DNA of 49,634 nucleotides from Dehalococcoidia bacterium (GTDB lineage: Bacteria; Chloroflexota; Dehalococcoidia; Tepidiformales; Tepidiformaceae): the NCBI GenBank assembly GCA_022826585.1, contig JAJDUR010000052.1, positions 1 through 49,634 on the forward strand, in the 5' to 3' direction. This document shows positions 7,624-16,419 of the stretch, in pieces (the stretch's first letter is position 1; every line of letters begins with the position of its first letter). Under the pieces are notes generated by a model that saw only the letters and a list, made by a program, of their open reading frames with translations, did not search any database and had not been told where the DNA came from. A program made the translations under genes and the position numbers.

Positions 7624-8529
7624 ATGCGCATCGCCTCCCTCCTCCCCAGCGCCACCGAGATCGTCTTCGCCGTCGGCGCCGGCGACGAGGTCGTCGGCGT
7701 CTCCCACGAGTGCGACTACCCCGCCGCCGCCCGCGGTCTCCCCGTCCTCACCGGCTCCGCCGTCGAGACGCGCGGCCTCTCCCAGTCCGAGATCGACGCC
7801 GCCATCAGCAGCCTGCTCGCCTCCGGCGGCTCCACCTATGCCATCGACGTCCCCCGCCTCCGCGAGCTCCAGCCCGACCTCGTCATTACCCAGGCGCTCT
7901 GCGATGTCTGCGCCGTGAGCGAGGGGCAGGTCCACCGCGTCGTGCACGAGGAGCAGCTTGGCGCCCGCGTCCTCACCCTCACGCCCCTCGACCTCGCGGG
8001 CGTCGCCCGTTCGATTGAGGAAGTCGGCGAGGCCACCGGCCGCCCCGCCGAGGGCGCCCGCCTGGCCGCTGATCTGCGCAAGCGCGCGTCCCCGCCCCCG
8101 GCCCTCCCCGCATCCCGACCCCGCGTCCTCGCCCTTGAGTGGTTCGATCCCCCCTTCACCGCCGGACACTGGGTGCCCGAGCAGATCGCCGCCGCCGGCG
8201 GCGAGGACGTGCTCGCCCGCCCCGGCCAGAAGTCCGAGCGCGTCACCTGGGAGACCGTCGCCGCCTCCGCCCCCGAGGTCGCCCTCCTCCTCCCCTGCGG
8301 CCTCTCCCTCGACGAAGTCGTGCGTGAGGCCGAGGGGCTCGCGCAACGTGAGGAGTGGCGCGCCCTGCCCGCCGTCCGGAACGGCGCCGTCTGGGCTCTC
8401 GACGCCAACGCCTGGTTCAGCCGCCCCGGACCCCGCCTCCTCGACGGCATCGAGGCCCTCCGCGCCATCCTCGCAGACCCCACCGGCGACCACCCCGTCC
8501 CCGGCGCCCGCCGCCTCCCCGCCCCCTGA
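7624..8529 (+). CDS. Cobalamin/iron-type substrate-binding protein without signal peptide (BtuF-like)
   Basis: 301 residues of the helical-backbone periplasmic-binding fold (TroA/BtuF superfamily). It begins directly with MRIASLLPSATEI, the first conserved strand, so there is no signal peptide or lipobox; upstream codons in frame do not supply one. Later motifs DLVITQALCDVCAV and VLALEWFDPPFTAGHW are typical of proteins annotated as cobalamin-binding. A cytoplasmic location is implied, which is odd for a transporter component; no permease or ATPase is adjacent. Cobalamin genes lie at 31-34 kb but are not linked. It may bind a corrinoid or tetrapyrrole in the cytosol. Confidence 0.75.
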   Translation: MRIASLLPSATEIVFAVGAGDEVVGVSHECDYPAAARGLPVLTGSAVETRGLSQSEIDAAISSLLASGGSTYAIDVPRLRELQPDLVITQALCDVCAVSEGQVHRVVHEEQLGARVLTLTPLDLAGVARSIEEVGEATGRPAEGARLAADLRKRASPPPALPASRPRVLALEWFDPPFTAGHWVPEQIAAAGGEDVLARPGQKSERVTWETVAASAPEVALLLPCGLSLDEVVREAEGLAQREEWRALPAVRNGAVWALDANAWFSRPGPRLLDGIEALRAILADPTGDHPVPGARRLPAP

Positions 8530-8566
8530 ACCTGCGCCTTCCCCTCGCTCGCGTACGATTAAGCCC

Positions 8567-9016
8567 ATGCAGTGTCCCCGCGACTCCGCCACCCTCATGA
8601 TCGAGCACCACCAGGGCATCGAGGTCGACCACTGCCCCGCCTGCAACGGCCGCTGGCTCGACCACCACGAGCTCGACGAGCTCGAAGCGCGCACTGCCCC
8701 CGATGAGAACCAGCGCCGCGCCACCATCGAGTACGCGAAGCGCCCCAGCGACCTCAGCTGTCCCGTCTGCGACAAGCAGATGCGCGCCTTCAACTACCGC
8801 GCCTACAACCTCGAGCTCGACACCTGCGAGGACCAGCACGGATTCTGGGTCGACGCGGGTGAGGAGGGCCGTATCCGCGACGTCATGGAGGAGCGTGTCC
8901 GCGGCCTCAACCGCGCCGTCTCGGCCGAAGAGGCCTGGGCCAACTTCCTCGAGGGCGCCAGCAGCAAGTCGCTCTGGGATCAGATCAGCGGGATCTTCCG
9001 CGGAGGCCGCCGGTAG
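8567..9016 (+). CDS. Zinc-ribbon (zf-TFIIB type) protein
   Basis: 149 residues. The N-terminus has the zf-TFIIB signature CPAC-NGRWLDHHEL (C23, C26), preceded by CPRD at residue 3 where CPxC is expected. A second, weaker copy follows: CPVC at 66-69 and CEDQHGFWVDAGE at 88. Each copy therefore has three clear Cys plus a substituted ligand. The C-terminal third is helical and charged. Function unknown. TACGAT at 8555-8560 sits just upstream of the ATG and could be the -10 of a nearly leaderless message. Confidence 0.75.
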   Translation: MQCPRDSATLMIEHHQGIEVDHCPACNGRWLDHHELDELEARTAPDENQRRATIEYAKRPSDLSCPVCDKQMRAFNYRAYNLELDTCEDQHGFWVDAGEEGRIRDVMEERVRGLNRAVSAEEAWANFLEGASSKSLWDQISGIFRGGRR

Positions 9017-9125
9017 CTGACCGGAAGCATGGCGGTTGCTACCCTCGCGACCGCGGGCCGGGCGCGGGAGACGTGAACCGGCGCTTCGCGACGCGAAACG
9101 GAACGGTGCGAGCACACAACAACCC

Positions 9126-10406
9126 ATGACGGCTCTCGGTTCAGGCAGAAGGCGCGGCGCCGCCCCCGTCTGGTGGGCGCCTGCCACCCGTGTCCGCTCC
9201 ACCATCGTCGAGTTCATGCGGCTCGAGGCCGCGGGCGGCATCGTCCTCCTCATCAACGCCGTCATCGCCCTCGTCTGGGTCAACGTCCACGGCGACTCCT
9301 ACCACGACTTCTGGGACTACCACATCGAGTTCGGCGTCACCCTCTTCGGCGAGGCCTTCCATGTCGACGAGAGCCTGAAGGCCTGGGTCAACGATGGCCT
9401 CATGGTCATCTTCTTCTTCGTGGTGGGCATGGAGATCAAGCGCGAGCTCGTCGTCGGCGAGCTGCGCGACCCGCGCCGCGCCGCCCTCCCCATCATCGCC
9501 GCCGGCGGAGGCATGCTCGTCCCCGCCGGCATCTTCGCCCTCATGAACCAGGGCGGCGACGGCATCGACGGCTGGGGCATCCCCGTCGCCACCGACATCG
9601 CCTTCGTCGTCGGCGTGCTCGCCCTCTTCGGACGCCGCCTGCCCGCCGGCCTGCGCGTCTTTCTCCTCACCCTCGCCATCGCCGACGACATCGGCGGCAT
9701 CGCCATCATCGCCGTCTTCTATACCGACGACCTTTCCCTGCCCTGGCTCGGCCTCGCGATCGGCCTGCTCGCCGCGGTCGTTGCCTCCCAGCGGGCCGGC
9801 ATCCGCCATGTGCCCGTCTACGTCGTCGTCGGTCTCGTGCTCTGGTACGCCACCCACGAGTCCGGCATCCACGCCACCATCGCGGGCGTCGCCCTCGGCC
9901 TCCTCACCCCCGCCCGCCCCTTCCGCGGCCGCGACGTGATGCACTCCATCGAGCACACCCTCCTTCCCTATTCCAGCTTCGTCATCGTGCCCCTCTTCGC
10001 CCTTGCCAACGCCGGCGTCGAGGTCACCCCCGACGCCCTCGGCGAGGCCTTTGGGGGACGTATCGCCTGGGGCGTCGTCCTCGGGCTCGTCGTCGGGAAG
10101 TTCGTCGGCATCAGCGCCACCACGCTGGCCGGCTGGCGACTCGGCCTGGGACGCCTGCCCGCGGGCGTCAACCTGGGGCACGTCCTCGGCGCCTCCCTCC
10201 TCGCGGGAATCGGCTTCACCGTGTCCCTCTTCATCGCCGAGCTCTCCTTCGATACCGACCTCTACCTGCTCGATCAGGCCAAGATCGGCGTGCTCGCCGG
10301 CTCCCTCGTCGCGGGAGCGTTGGGCGCCGCCTTCCTCCTCGTCGTCTCCCGCGTGGCCCCCACCAGCCCCGAGCACGGCTCCATGGAGAGCGTCGCCCAC
10401 AAGTAG
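9126..10406 (+). CDS. nhaA: Na+/H+ antiporter NhaA
   Basis: About 426 residues with roughly 12 membrane segments. Key residues of E. coli NhaA are recognisable: the Asp of VATDIAF, the Asp-Asp pair of LAIADDIGG that binds Na+ and protons, and a Lys in VVGKFVGI. GMEIKRELVVGEL and SGIHATIAGV are further family blocks. It exchanges internal Na+ for external protons in the inner membrane and supports pH and salt homeostasis. The ATG at 9126 is chosen so that the N-terminal amphipathic segment (RSTIVEFMRLEAAGGIVLL) begins about 28 residues in; an upstream in-frame ATG at 9036 would add 30 unconserved residues. Confidence 0.95.
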   Translation: MTALGSGRRRGAAPVWWAPATRVRSTIVEFMRLEAAGGIVLLINAVIALVWVNVHGDSYHDFWDYHIEFGVTLFGEAFHVDESLKAWVNDGLMVIFFFVVGMEIKRELVVGELRDPRRAALPIIAAGGGMLVPAGIFALMNQGGDGIDGWGIPVATDIAFVVGVLALFGRRLPAGLRVFLLTLAIADDIGGIAIIAVFYTDDLSLPWLGLAIGLLAAVVASQRAGIRHVPVYVVVGLVLWYATHESGIHATIAGVALGLLTPARPFRGRDVMHSIEHTLLPYSSFVIVPLFALANAGVEVTPDALGEAFGGRIAWGVVLGLVVGKFVGISATTLAGWRLGLGRLPAGVNLGHVLGASLLAGIGFTVSLFIAELSFDTDLYLLDQAKIGVLAGSLVAGALGAAFLLVVSRVAPTSPEHGSMESVAHK

Positions 10407-10454
10407 GCCGAACGGCACACGGACGGCGTACTCCGGCCCCTCGTCCGCTACCGT

Positions 10455-12545
10455 ATGAACGTGACCTCCCTCAAACGCGCGTCCGCAGCGGGACTGGCGG
10501 CCGCCCTCGTTGCCATCACGCTGGTGGCCCCGCCGGAGGTCGCGAAGGCGCACCCCAACCACCCGGTCACGACCGTGCTCCACCCCGGCTTCAACATGGC
10601 CGGCTGGATCGAGCCCGAGGCCGGCGTCGCCGAGCTCTTCGAGCTACTCCCGGAGCTGAAGGCCGTCTACGCCTGGGATGCGGAAGAACAGCGCTACCGG
10701 AGCGCCTCGCCGGAACGCGCAGGGGACCTCGCCACGCTCAAACCGGGCATGGGCCTCTGGCTCGACATCGATGGCGACGAGCCGGTCCCCTGGACCCGCG
10801 TGGGGGCCATCGACTCCGCCGCGGGCCTGACCGCACTGCGCGAGGGCTGGAACCTTGTCGCCTGGAGCGGCGGTGAGAATGCCGCCTTCGCGGACGCGTT
10901 CGCGACCCTCGACGCGGGATCGCAGTTCGTCCTCGCGTGGGACACCGACAGCCAGTGGTTCGCCTCCTATGCCCCGGGCGCCACCTTGGGCGGTGACCGC
11001 GTGATCCGCCACGGTGATGCCGTCTGGGTGTCGTCGTCCGGGGAGAGGCGCTGGCTACAGCCCGGCAGCGTTGTGCCCAATGTCCAGTTCTATGGCGACT
11101 TCGCGGCGGAGCGAAAACTGGAAGTCCGTGCCGAAACCCTCTCGGTCGTGACCTGGTTCGCCGAGCGCTACGGCCTCCTCGAACCCGAGTTCATCCTCTT
11201 TGTCGGGGCCGACCGGGCCTCCCTTGACCAGGCGCGCAGGGAGTTTCTCGACATCGAGGACCCCGGTCACCTGCTCTGTGGCGAGGCGGTCAACAAGCTG
11301 GTCTTCATCGCCGACTGGTGCGTGACGGCCACCCACGACCTCACCTCCCCTATCGCGCACGAGTACTTCCATGTCCTCCAGACCCATCTCGTTGAACGCG
11401 GGGCTCCGGAAGCGACCGTCTATGTTGCCGACTGGCTCCTGGAGGGCACTGCGGAGCATGCGGCGTTCGCCTACGCCATCGCCCACGGCGACACCACGGA
11501 GGAAGAGGTGGAGCGAGCCTTCCGAGATGACGTGATCGGAGGCCCAATCGACCTGGAGGAGTTGGAGGCGAACATCTCCCAGCTCGATACGGCTGGCTAC
11601 CTGGCTGCGGCGTTCGCCGTCCACTATCTCGTAGACCAGGTGGACGAAGGCGCCATCCTCGAATTCTTCGAGCTGCTGCCCTCGACGAACGGCTGGGAGG
11701 AGGCCTTCACCAGCGCATTCGATCGGTCTCCAGCCACGTTTGCTTCCGCCCTGGCCGACCACCTTGAGACCCTCAGGCCGCCCCCCCAGGAACTGCGGAC
11801 CGTCCACGTCACAGTCAACGGCCCCGACGGCAACCCCTTCTGGGAATGGAACGGACTTCCCCTCAGAGTTGGCGCCTACCACCACAACTTTGAAACCGGC
11901 GAGGACTACTACAGCCCCCGGTTCGATGTCGGTGCAACGGGGGGGATTATGAGGATCCCGGACGGAGCCCACGGAATCAGCGTTTCAGCAGCCTGCACGA
12001 TACTTCCCGGGGACTTCTTTTCTTCCATCTACTATGAAACGCTCGGGTGGCATACGACTGACGGCTCCTATAGCGGGCCTGTGGGACAAGACGATCTGGT
12101 GATCGCCGGGGAAGATGTGTCCATCACTATCAACCTGGGTGGCTGGCCGGACGAGGTGAACATTGGCTGCCACACAGGCGACCGATTCAGGATTGTCGGG
12201 CGCGTTGTGAATGAAGCAGGTGAAGTCCGTAGGGACTACGAGGTAACGGCCGACCCGGGGGCAAATGTTGCAGGACTTCTCTCTGCCAGGACCGACGACA
12301 ATGGGGCGTTTACCCTTCTGGCTCCTGACGGATATGCGTACCACCTGGTTGTCTACGACGCCTGTGAGAGAGCCCTTGGCTATTACAGCGAAGACGATGG
12401 CCTGGTGGGAACCCAGCTTGGCGAAGGGCTCTGGGGACTCATGGGCGACGGGAGGGACTGGACCATCATTCCTGTGAAGGGCGCAGACGTCACCGGAATC
12501 GAGATAGTCGTTCCCTCCTCGGTCATTGCCGACCAGGGCTGCTGA
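10455..12545 (+). CDS. Secreted protein with HExxH peptidase-like domain
   Basis: 696 residues. A signal peptide (about 1-33) ends before HPNHP. Two copies of a Gly/Trp module follow (GFNMAGW...LWLDI and GWNLVAW...VWVSS), a kind seen in secreted Chloroflexi proteins. A gluzincin-type site follows: H302-E-Y-F-H306, then Glu330 or Glu334 in LEGTAEHAAF as third zinc ligand. The C-terminal 250 residues look like beta-sandwich domains, the last resembling a carboxypeptidase-regulatory fold. It is probably an exported metallopeptidase; the substrate is unknown. The 3' half (about 11900-12540) is visibly less GC-rich than the neighbours, which may mean separate origin of that part. Confidence 0.7.
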   Translation: MNVTSLKRASAAGLAAALVAITLVAPPEVAKAHPNHPVTTVLHPGFNMAGWIEPEAGVAELFELLPELKAVYAWDAEEQRYRSASPERAGDLATLKPGMGLWLDIDGDEPVPWTRVGAIDSAAGLTALREGWNLVAWSGGENAAFADAFATLDAGSQFVLAWDTDSQWFASYAPGATLGGDRVIRHGDAVWVSSSGERRWLQPGSVVPNVQFYGDFAAERKLEVRAETLSVVTWFAERYGLLEPEFILFVGADRASLDQARREFLDIEDPGHLLCGEAVNKLVFIADWCVTATHDLTSPIAHEYFHVLQTHLVERGAPEATVYVADWLLEGTAEHAAFAYAIAHGDTTEEEVERAFRDDVIGGPIDLEELEANISQLDTAGYLAAAFAVHYLVDQVDEGAILEFFELLPSTNGWEEAFTSAFDRSPATFASALADHLETLRPPPQELRTVHVTVNGPDGNPFWEWNGLPLRVGAYHHNFETGEDYYSPRFDVGATGGIMRIPDGAHGISVSAACTILPGDFFSSIYYETLGWHTTDGSYSGPVGQDDLVIAGEDVSITINLGGWPDEVNIGCHTGDRFRIVGRVVNEAGEVRRDYEVTADPGANVAGLLSARTDDNGAFTLLAPDGYAYHLVVYDACERALGYYSEDDGLVGTQLGEGLWGLMGDGRDWTIIPVKGADVTGIEIVVPSSVIADQGC

Positions 12546-12616
12546 TCCGCCCCACCCCTTGACCCGCCCCCCGGCCCCGCCCATCCTCCCCGCATCCCCT
12601 GTGGCGGAGGCCCCCC

Positions 12617-13573
12617 ATGTCCACTCCACCCACCGAAGCTGAGGTCCTTGGCTATCTCGACACCCTCTCCAACTGGGGCCGCTGGGGCGACGACGACGAG
12701 CTCGGCACCCTCAACCTGATCACCCCCGAGAAGCGCCGCGCCGCCGCCGCCCTCGTGCGCGAGGGCATCAGCGTCTCCTGCTCCTGGGAGATTGAGACCC
12801 GCCCCCAGCCCGACCACGCTTTCGGCACCCCCCAGCGCTACATGCTGTCCACCGGCCAGGGCCTTAGCGACGAGCACCGCGTCGGCGCCACCGGCGCCCG
12901 CAACGCCGGCGCCCTCGAGTTCATCGGCTTCATCTTCCACGGCTACGCCATCACCCACATCGACGGGCTCTGCCACTTCTTCTGGGATGGCAAGATGTAC
13001 AACGGGAAGCCCGCCGAGCTCGTCACCTCCGGCCTCGGCGCCACCCACCACGCCATCACCGCCCTCAAGGACGGCATCGTCACCCGCGGCGTCCTCCTCG
13101 ATGTCGCCGCCGCCCAGGACCGCCCCTGGCTCGACCCCGGCGAGGGCGTCCACCCCGAGCACCTCGAGGCCGCCGAGGCCCGCGAGGGCGTGCGCGTCGA
13201 GCCCGGCGACGCCGTCCTCCTGCGCACCGGCTACGGCCGCAAGAAGGGCGAGCTCGGCCGCGAGCAGCTCCCCGCCAACGGCTACCCCGGCTGGCACGCC
13301 GCCAGCCTCCCCTGGCTGCACGAGCGCGGCGCCGCCGTCATCGGCGCCGATACCGCCCAGGACGCCATGCCCTCCGGCTACAGCGAGATGAACCAGCCCG
13401 TCCACATCGTCAGCCTCACCGCCATGGGCCTCCACCTCATCGATAACGCCAACTTCGAGCAGCTCGCCGAGACCTGCGAGCGCCTCGGCCGCTGGGAGTT
13501 CCAGTTCGTCCTCTCGCCCCTGCGCATGAGCGGCGGCACCGGCAGCCCAGCGAATCCGCTCGCAATCTTCTAG
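12617..13573 (+). CDS. Cyclase family protein (kynurenine formamidase-like)
   Basis: 318 residues of the cyclase/KynB superfamily of metal-dependent hydrolases. The metal-site stretch reads ITHIDGLCHFFWDG (H-x-D-x3-H), with a later GADTAQDAMPSG loop. Family members hydrolyse amides or lactones, including N-formylkynurenine; this longer subgroup is common in catabolic clusters and has no fixed substrate. GGAGG precedes the ATG. A TTGACC at 12559-12564 upstream could be a -35, with a weak CATCCT 17 nt later. Confidence 0.88.
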   Translation: MSTPPTEAEVLGYLDTLSNWGRWGDDDELGTLNLITPEKRRAAAALVREGISVSCSWEIETRPQPDHAFGTPQRYMLSTGQGLSDEHRVGATGARNAGALEFIGFIFHGYAITHIDGLCHFFWDGKMYNGKPAELVTSGLGATHHAITALKDGIVTRGVLLDVAAAQDRPWLDPGEGVHPEHLEAAEAREGVRVEPGDAVLLRTGYGRKKGELGREQLPANGYPGWHAASLPWLHERGAAVIGADTAQDAMPSGYSEMNQPVHIVSLTAMGLHLIDNANFEQLAETCERLGRWEFQFVLSPLRMSGGTGSPANPLAIF

Positions 13574-13593
13574 GAAGGTGCCCGCGAGAGTTC

Positions 13594-14640
13594 TTACGGC
13601 GCTGAGTCTCCCGTGGGCTTGAACGGTTCGGCGGTGCGAGAAAGTCCTTGTCGCTTCGCCAGCCGGATTGCCGTCGTGATCGCCTCGACCATGCTTGTCT
13701 CGTCCGCCACGCCCTTGCCCGCGATGTCGAACGCCGTCCCGTGGTCGACCGAGGTACGGATGAACGGCAGCCCCAGGTTCACGCTGATGCTCTCCTCGAA
13801 ACCGTGCACCTTGATCGCGATGTGCCCCTGGTCGTGATACATCACCACCACCACGTCGTACTGTCCCGCGATCGCCTGCGGGAACACCGAGTCCGCCGGA
13901 ACCGGCCCCGCCGCCGCGATCCCCTCCGCCCGTGCGTCCTCCACCGCCGGGCCGATCTCCGTTAGCTCCTCCGTGCCGATCAGCCCCCCGTCCCCCGCGT
14001 GCGGGTTGAGCGCCGCCACACCGATGCGCGGTTCCGCGAACCCCCAGTCGCGGAAGTGGCGGTCCGTCAGCCGGATCGCCTCCAGCACGTTCTCGCGCGT
14101 CACGTAGGCGCATGCCTCCGCCAGCGTCTTGTGGGTCGAGAGGTGCATGCAACGCAAGTTCCCGCTGATCAGCATCGTCGCCACGTGCCCCGACCCGGAC
14201 AGCCGCTTGAACACCTCTTGGTGCCCCGTGTCCGAGCTCCCCGCCAGCTGCCACGACTCCTTGTTGATGGGCGCCGTCACGATCGCGTCCACCTCCCCCG
14301 CCAGCGCGAGCCGCGCCGCCGCCTCCACCCACAGGTGCGAGGCCTCGCCGGCCACCACCGAGTGCTCCCCCATCGCGAAGTAGTCCTCCCGGAACCCGCC
14401 CACAACCAGCACCTCCGTCGTCCCCGCCTCCCCGCGCACGTCCCCCGGATTCCGCACCGGCCGCAGCTCGCGCGTCGACCCCACGAGCCGCATCGCCGCC
14501 GCCGCGCTCGTGGGCGAACCCAGCAGGAACAGCCGCGCCTCGGAGCGCAGGTCCTCCCGCTCGAGGGCCTTCACCGCCACCTCCGGCCCGATCCCGGCCG
14601 GATCCCCCAGCGTGATCGCGATCAGCGGCCGCTCGCTCAT
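13594..14640 (-). CDS. pdxA: 4-hydroxythreonine-4-phosphate dehydrogenase (PdxA family)
   Basis: 348 residues from the chosen ATG. Motifs: ITLGDPAGIGPE at the N-terminus, TAPINKE, GHQE, LSTHKT, LNPHAGDGG, MYHDQGHI and RTSVDHGTAFDIAGKG, which carry the metal-binding His/Asp residues. The enzyme oxidises 4-phosphohydroxy-L-threonine in vitamin B6 synthesis; the related PdxA2 group acts on threonate phosphates in sugar-acid catabolism. Without pdxB/pdxJ nearby the second role cannot be excluded. The start at 14640 is preferred over 14664 because AAGGGG lies just upstream and the conserved N-terminus begins here. Confidence 0.9.
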   Translation of the reverse strand: MSERPLIAITLGDPAGIGPEVAVKALEREDLRSEARLFLLGSPTSAAAAMRLVGSTRELRPVRNPGDVRGEAGTTEVLVVGGFREDYFAMGEHSVVAGEASHLWVEAAARLALAGEVDAIVTAPINKESWQLAGSSDTGHQEVFKRLSGSGHVATMLISGNLRCMHLSTHKTLAEACAYVTRENVLEAIRLTDRHFRDWGFAEPRIGVAALNPHAGDGGLIGTEELTEIGPAVEDARAEGIAAAGPVPADSVFPQAIAGQYDVVVVMYHDQGHIAIKVHGFEESISVNLGLPFIRTSVDHGTAFDIAGKGVADETSMVEAITTAIRLAKRQGLSRTAEPFKPTGDSAP

Positions 14641-14677
14641 GCTTGCCCCTTCGCGCTCCACCAATTGATCATCAGGG

Positions 14678-14843
14678 TAGACAAGTCTAACGGTGATGAC
14701 ACTCGCCTTCCCCTTGTCTAAATTGATACCGCCATTTAGACGATTGCTCCCTCATGGTCTAATCGCTAGACGTGCGGGTGCCCTTTAGTCTAACTTGGAC
14801 CGAAGATTAGATTGAACGTGGGAGGGTTGTCCAGAAAATGGAC
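14678..14843. promoter_or_regulatory. Operator-like array of GTCTAA/TTAGAC repeats before the Fic gene
   Basis: In this AT-richer spacer GTCTA or its complement recurs many times. TAGAC-AA-GTCTA is at 14678-14689, GTCTAAA and TTTAGAC are at 14716-14722 and 14735-14741, GTCTA-N5-TAGAC is at 14757-14771, and GTCTAA is at 14788-14793. A separate inverted repeat GTCCA-N5-TGGAC (14829-14843) spans the Fic start codon. Three dyads of one half-site suggest cooperative binding by a repressor, perhaps the Fic protein's own C-terminal HTH. Confidence 0.65.
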
Positions 14844-16001
14844 ACCAAACTGTTCACGGGCCCGGCCGGCCGCCTTGTTGAGGTCGAACGTGACCCTCCT
14901 AATCTTTCGTATGTGGCCTTTGTTCCTGGCTCCCTGCCCCCGGGGGCGGAAGATGCCGCGATAGCCGACGTCGCGCGCGAATTGGGAGAGGCCAACCTCG
15001 CCCTCGGCCAGCTCACCGGTATCGGCGAATTCTTCCCCAACCCCGATCTGCTTGTGCGCCCGTATCTGCGCCGCGAGGCCGTCGCAAGCTCTCGCATTGA
15101 GGGCACCGTGGCTTCCTTTTCCGATGTCGTCGCCCTCGAAGCGGGCATCCGGCCCGCACCGGGAAGCGACACGCAGGATGTCCTCAACTACGTGGTCGCC
15201 CTTGACGCTGGGCTTCGAGCCATCCAGGAAGGATCGTTCTCGCTCGATCTCATTCGCTCCCTGCACAGGCAGTTGATGACAGGTGCGCGCGGCGAAGCCT
15301 TCAGCAATCCCGGGGAGTTTCGCGCCATCCAGAACCACATTGGCTCCAGCAACGAGATCGCTGACGCCACCTACGTACCACCACCGCCGCTGGAGATGCA
15401 TAGTGTCCTCGATCAACTCATTGACTATCTCAACGGGTCGAAGCCGAGAACGCCCTTCGTTGTCGAAGCAGCCTGGATGCACTACCAGTTCGAGGCGATC
15501 CACCCCTTTCTCGACGGCAACGGCCGCGTGGGCCGCCTCCTGATCGCCTTGCTCCTGGCGGAGCGCCACCAGGTTGCCCACCCGCTTCTCTACCTGAGCC
15601 CGTACTTCGAGCGCCATCGCGACGAGTACTACCGGCTTCTGCTCGCGGTCAGTTCCACGTCGGTCTGGGCGGAGTGGCTCCGCTTCTTTCTTCTGGGAGT
15701 CGCCGAGCAGGCGCGGGAGGCTATCTCGGTGGCCCGCGAGGTGCTTGAGTTGCGCGACGAGTGGCGGGAGCGACTCGCCACTGTCGGCGCTGCACCTTCG
15801 GCTCTCCGCCTTGCCGACTTTGTCACCGAGCATGTGGCCGTCACGCCGCGGGTCGTTGAACTGGGTCTCGGTGTTGCGCGACAGACTGCCTACAACTCAC
15901 TGCAGGTCCTTGTGGACGCAGACATCCTTGAGTCCGTTCCGCTACGCCAGCGAGGCAGCCTCTACATCGCGCCTCAGCTCATCGCCATCCTTGAGGTCTA
16001 G
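14838..16001 (+). CDS. Fic family protein with C-terminal winged-helix domain
   Basis: 387 residues. Order: Fic_N domain, an N-terminal inhibitory-helix motif S84-SRI-E88-G89 (class II pattern S/T-x3-E-G/N), the Fic core with H222-PFLDGNGRVGR ending at 233, then a C-terminal winged helix (about 315-387; SALRLADFVTEHVAVTPR). The catalytic motif is complete, so it should transfer AMP from ATP to a target hydroxyl; auto-inhibition by Glu88 is expected. The ATG lies inside a GTCCA/TGGAC hairpin, which could affect translation. The coding sequence is less GC-biased at third positions than its neighbours, a hint of transfer. No separate antitoxin is seen. Confidence 0.92.
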   Translation: MDTKLFTGPAGRLVEVERDPPNLSYVAFVPGSLPPGAEDAAIADVARELGEANLALGQLTGIGEFFPNPDLLVRPYLRREAVASSRIEGTVASFSDVVALEAGIRPAPGSDTQDVLNYVVALDAGLRAIQEGSFSLDLIRSLHRQLMTGARGEAFSNPGEFRAIQNHIGSSNEIADATYVPPPPLEMHSVLDQLIDYLNGSKPRTPFVVEAAWMHYQFEAIHPFLDGNGRVGRLLIALLLAERHQVAHPLLYLSPYFERHRDEYYRLLLAVSSTSVWAEWLRFFLLGVAEQAREAISVAREVLELRDEWRERLATVGAAPSALRLADFVTEHVAVTPRVVELGLGVARQTAYNSLQVLVDADILESVPLRQRGSLYIAPQLIAILEV

Positions 16002-16327
16002 CCCCGCTCCCGCGTCGCCGCCCGCGCCTCCAGCGGTGAGCCCTCCACGTAGTCGATCACGCTCCAGTGGTCCGAGATGCGACGCAGGTACTCGCCCGGC
16101 GGCCCGTGATCGGGCGAGGCCATGTACTCCTCGAAGTCGGCGTGGTTCGCGAACGAGCACGAGATGCCGATGTCGCACGGATCGCCGAGGTCCTGGAAGT
16201 TCCAGCCGCAGTAGTACTCGATCGCCTTCGGGTGCTCGCTGATGGGCACCAGCTCCTCGAAGAACGCCTCGATGTCCTCCGTCGAGGCGTCCTCCCGCAG
16301 CGTGATCGTGACGATGTGGCGAATCAT
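15998..16327 (-). CDS. Dabb (stress-responsive A/B barrel) domain protein
   Basis: 109 residues. MIRHIVTITLREDASTEDIE opens the typical dimeric alpha-beta barrel, followed by DIGISCSFANHADFEEYMASPDH and a C-terminal SVIDYVEG strand. Function in bacteria is mostly unknown; relatives bind small hydrophobic molecules or act as polyketide cyclases. AGGAGG precedes the ATG. The last four bases overlap the convergent Fic gene. It is divergent from the oxygenase at 16420 and may share its promoter region. Confidence 0.85.
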   Translation of the reverse strand: MIRHIVTITLREDASTEDIEAFFEELVPISEHPKAIEYYCGWNFQDLGDPCDIGISCSFANHADFEEYMASPDHGPPGEYLRRISDHWSVIDYVEGSPLEARAATRERG

Positions 16328-16368
16328 GGGTGCCTCCTCGGCTCGTCGGCGGCTCCGCCGTCAGCGCG

Positions 16369-16374
16369 TAGAAT
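16369..16374 (+). promoter_or_regulatory. Candidate -10 (TAGAAT) for the Rieske-type oxygenase
   Basis: TAGAAT lies 45 nt before the ATG in the 92-nt divergent spacer. No convincing -35 is seen 17 nt upstream. CGGAGGAG near 16410 is the ribosome-binding site. Confidence 0.35.
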
Positions 16375-16419
16375 CGCAGGACGCGACCGGCGCGGCCAGC
16401 GCCGGACCCGGAGGAGCCC

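Noticed and set aside
12383-14332. 649-codon minus-strand reading frame
   Set aside because: It is a shadow of the cyclase and pdxA regions; Gly/Ala/Arg-rich, with no domain signal, caused by high GC.
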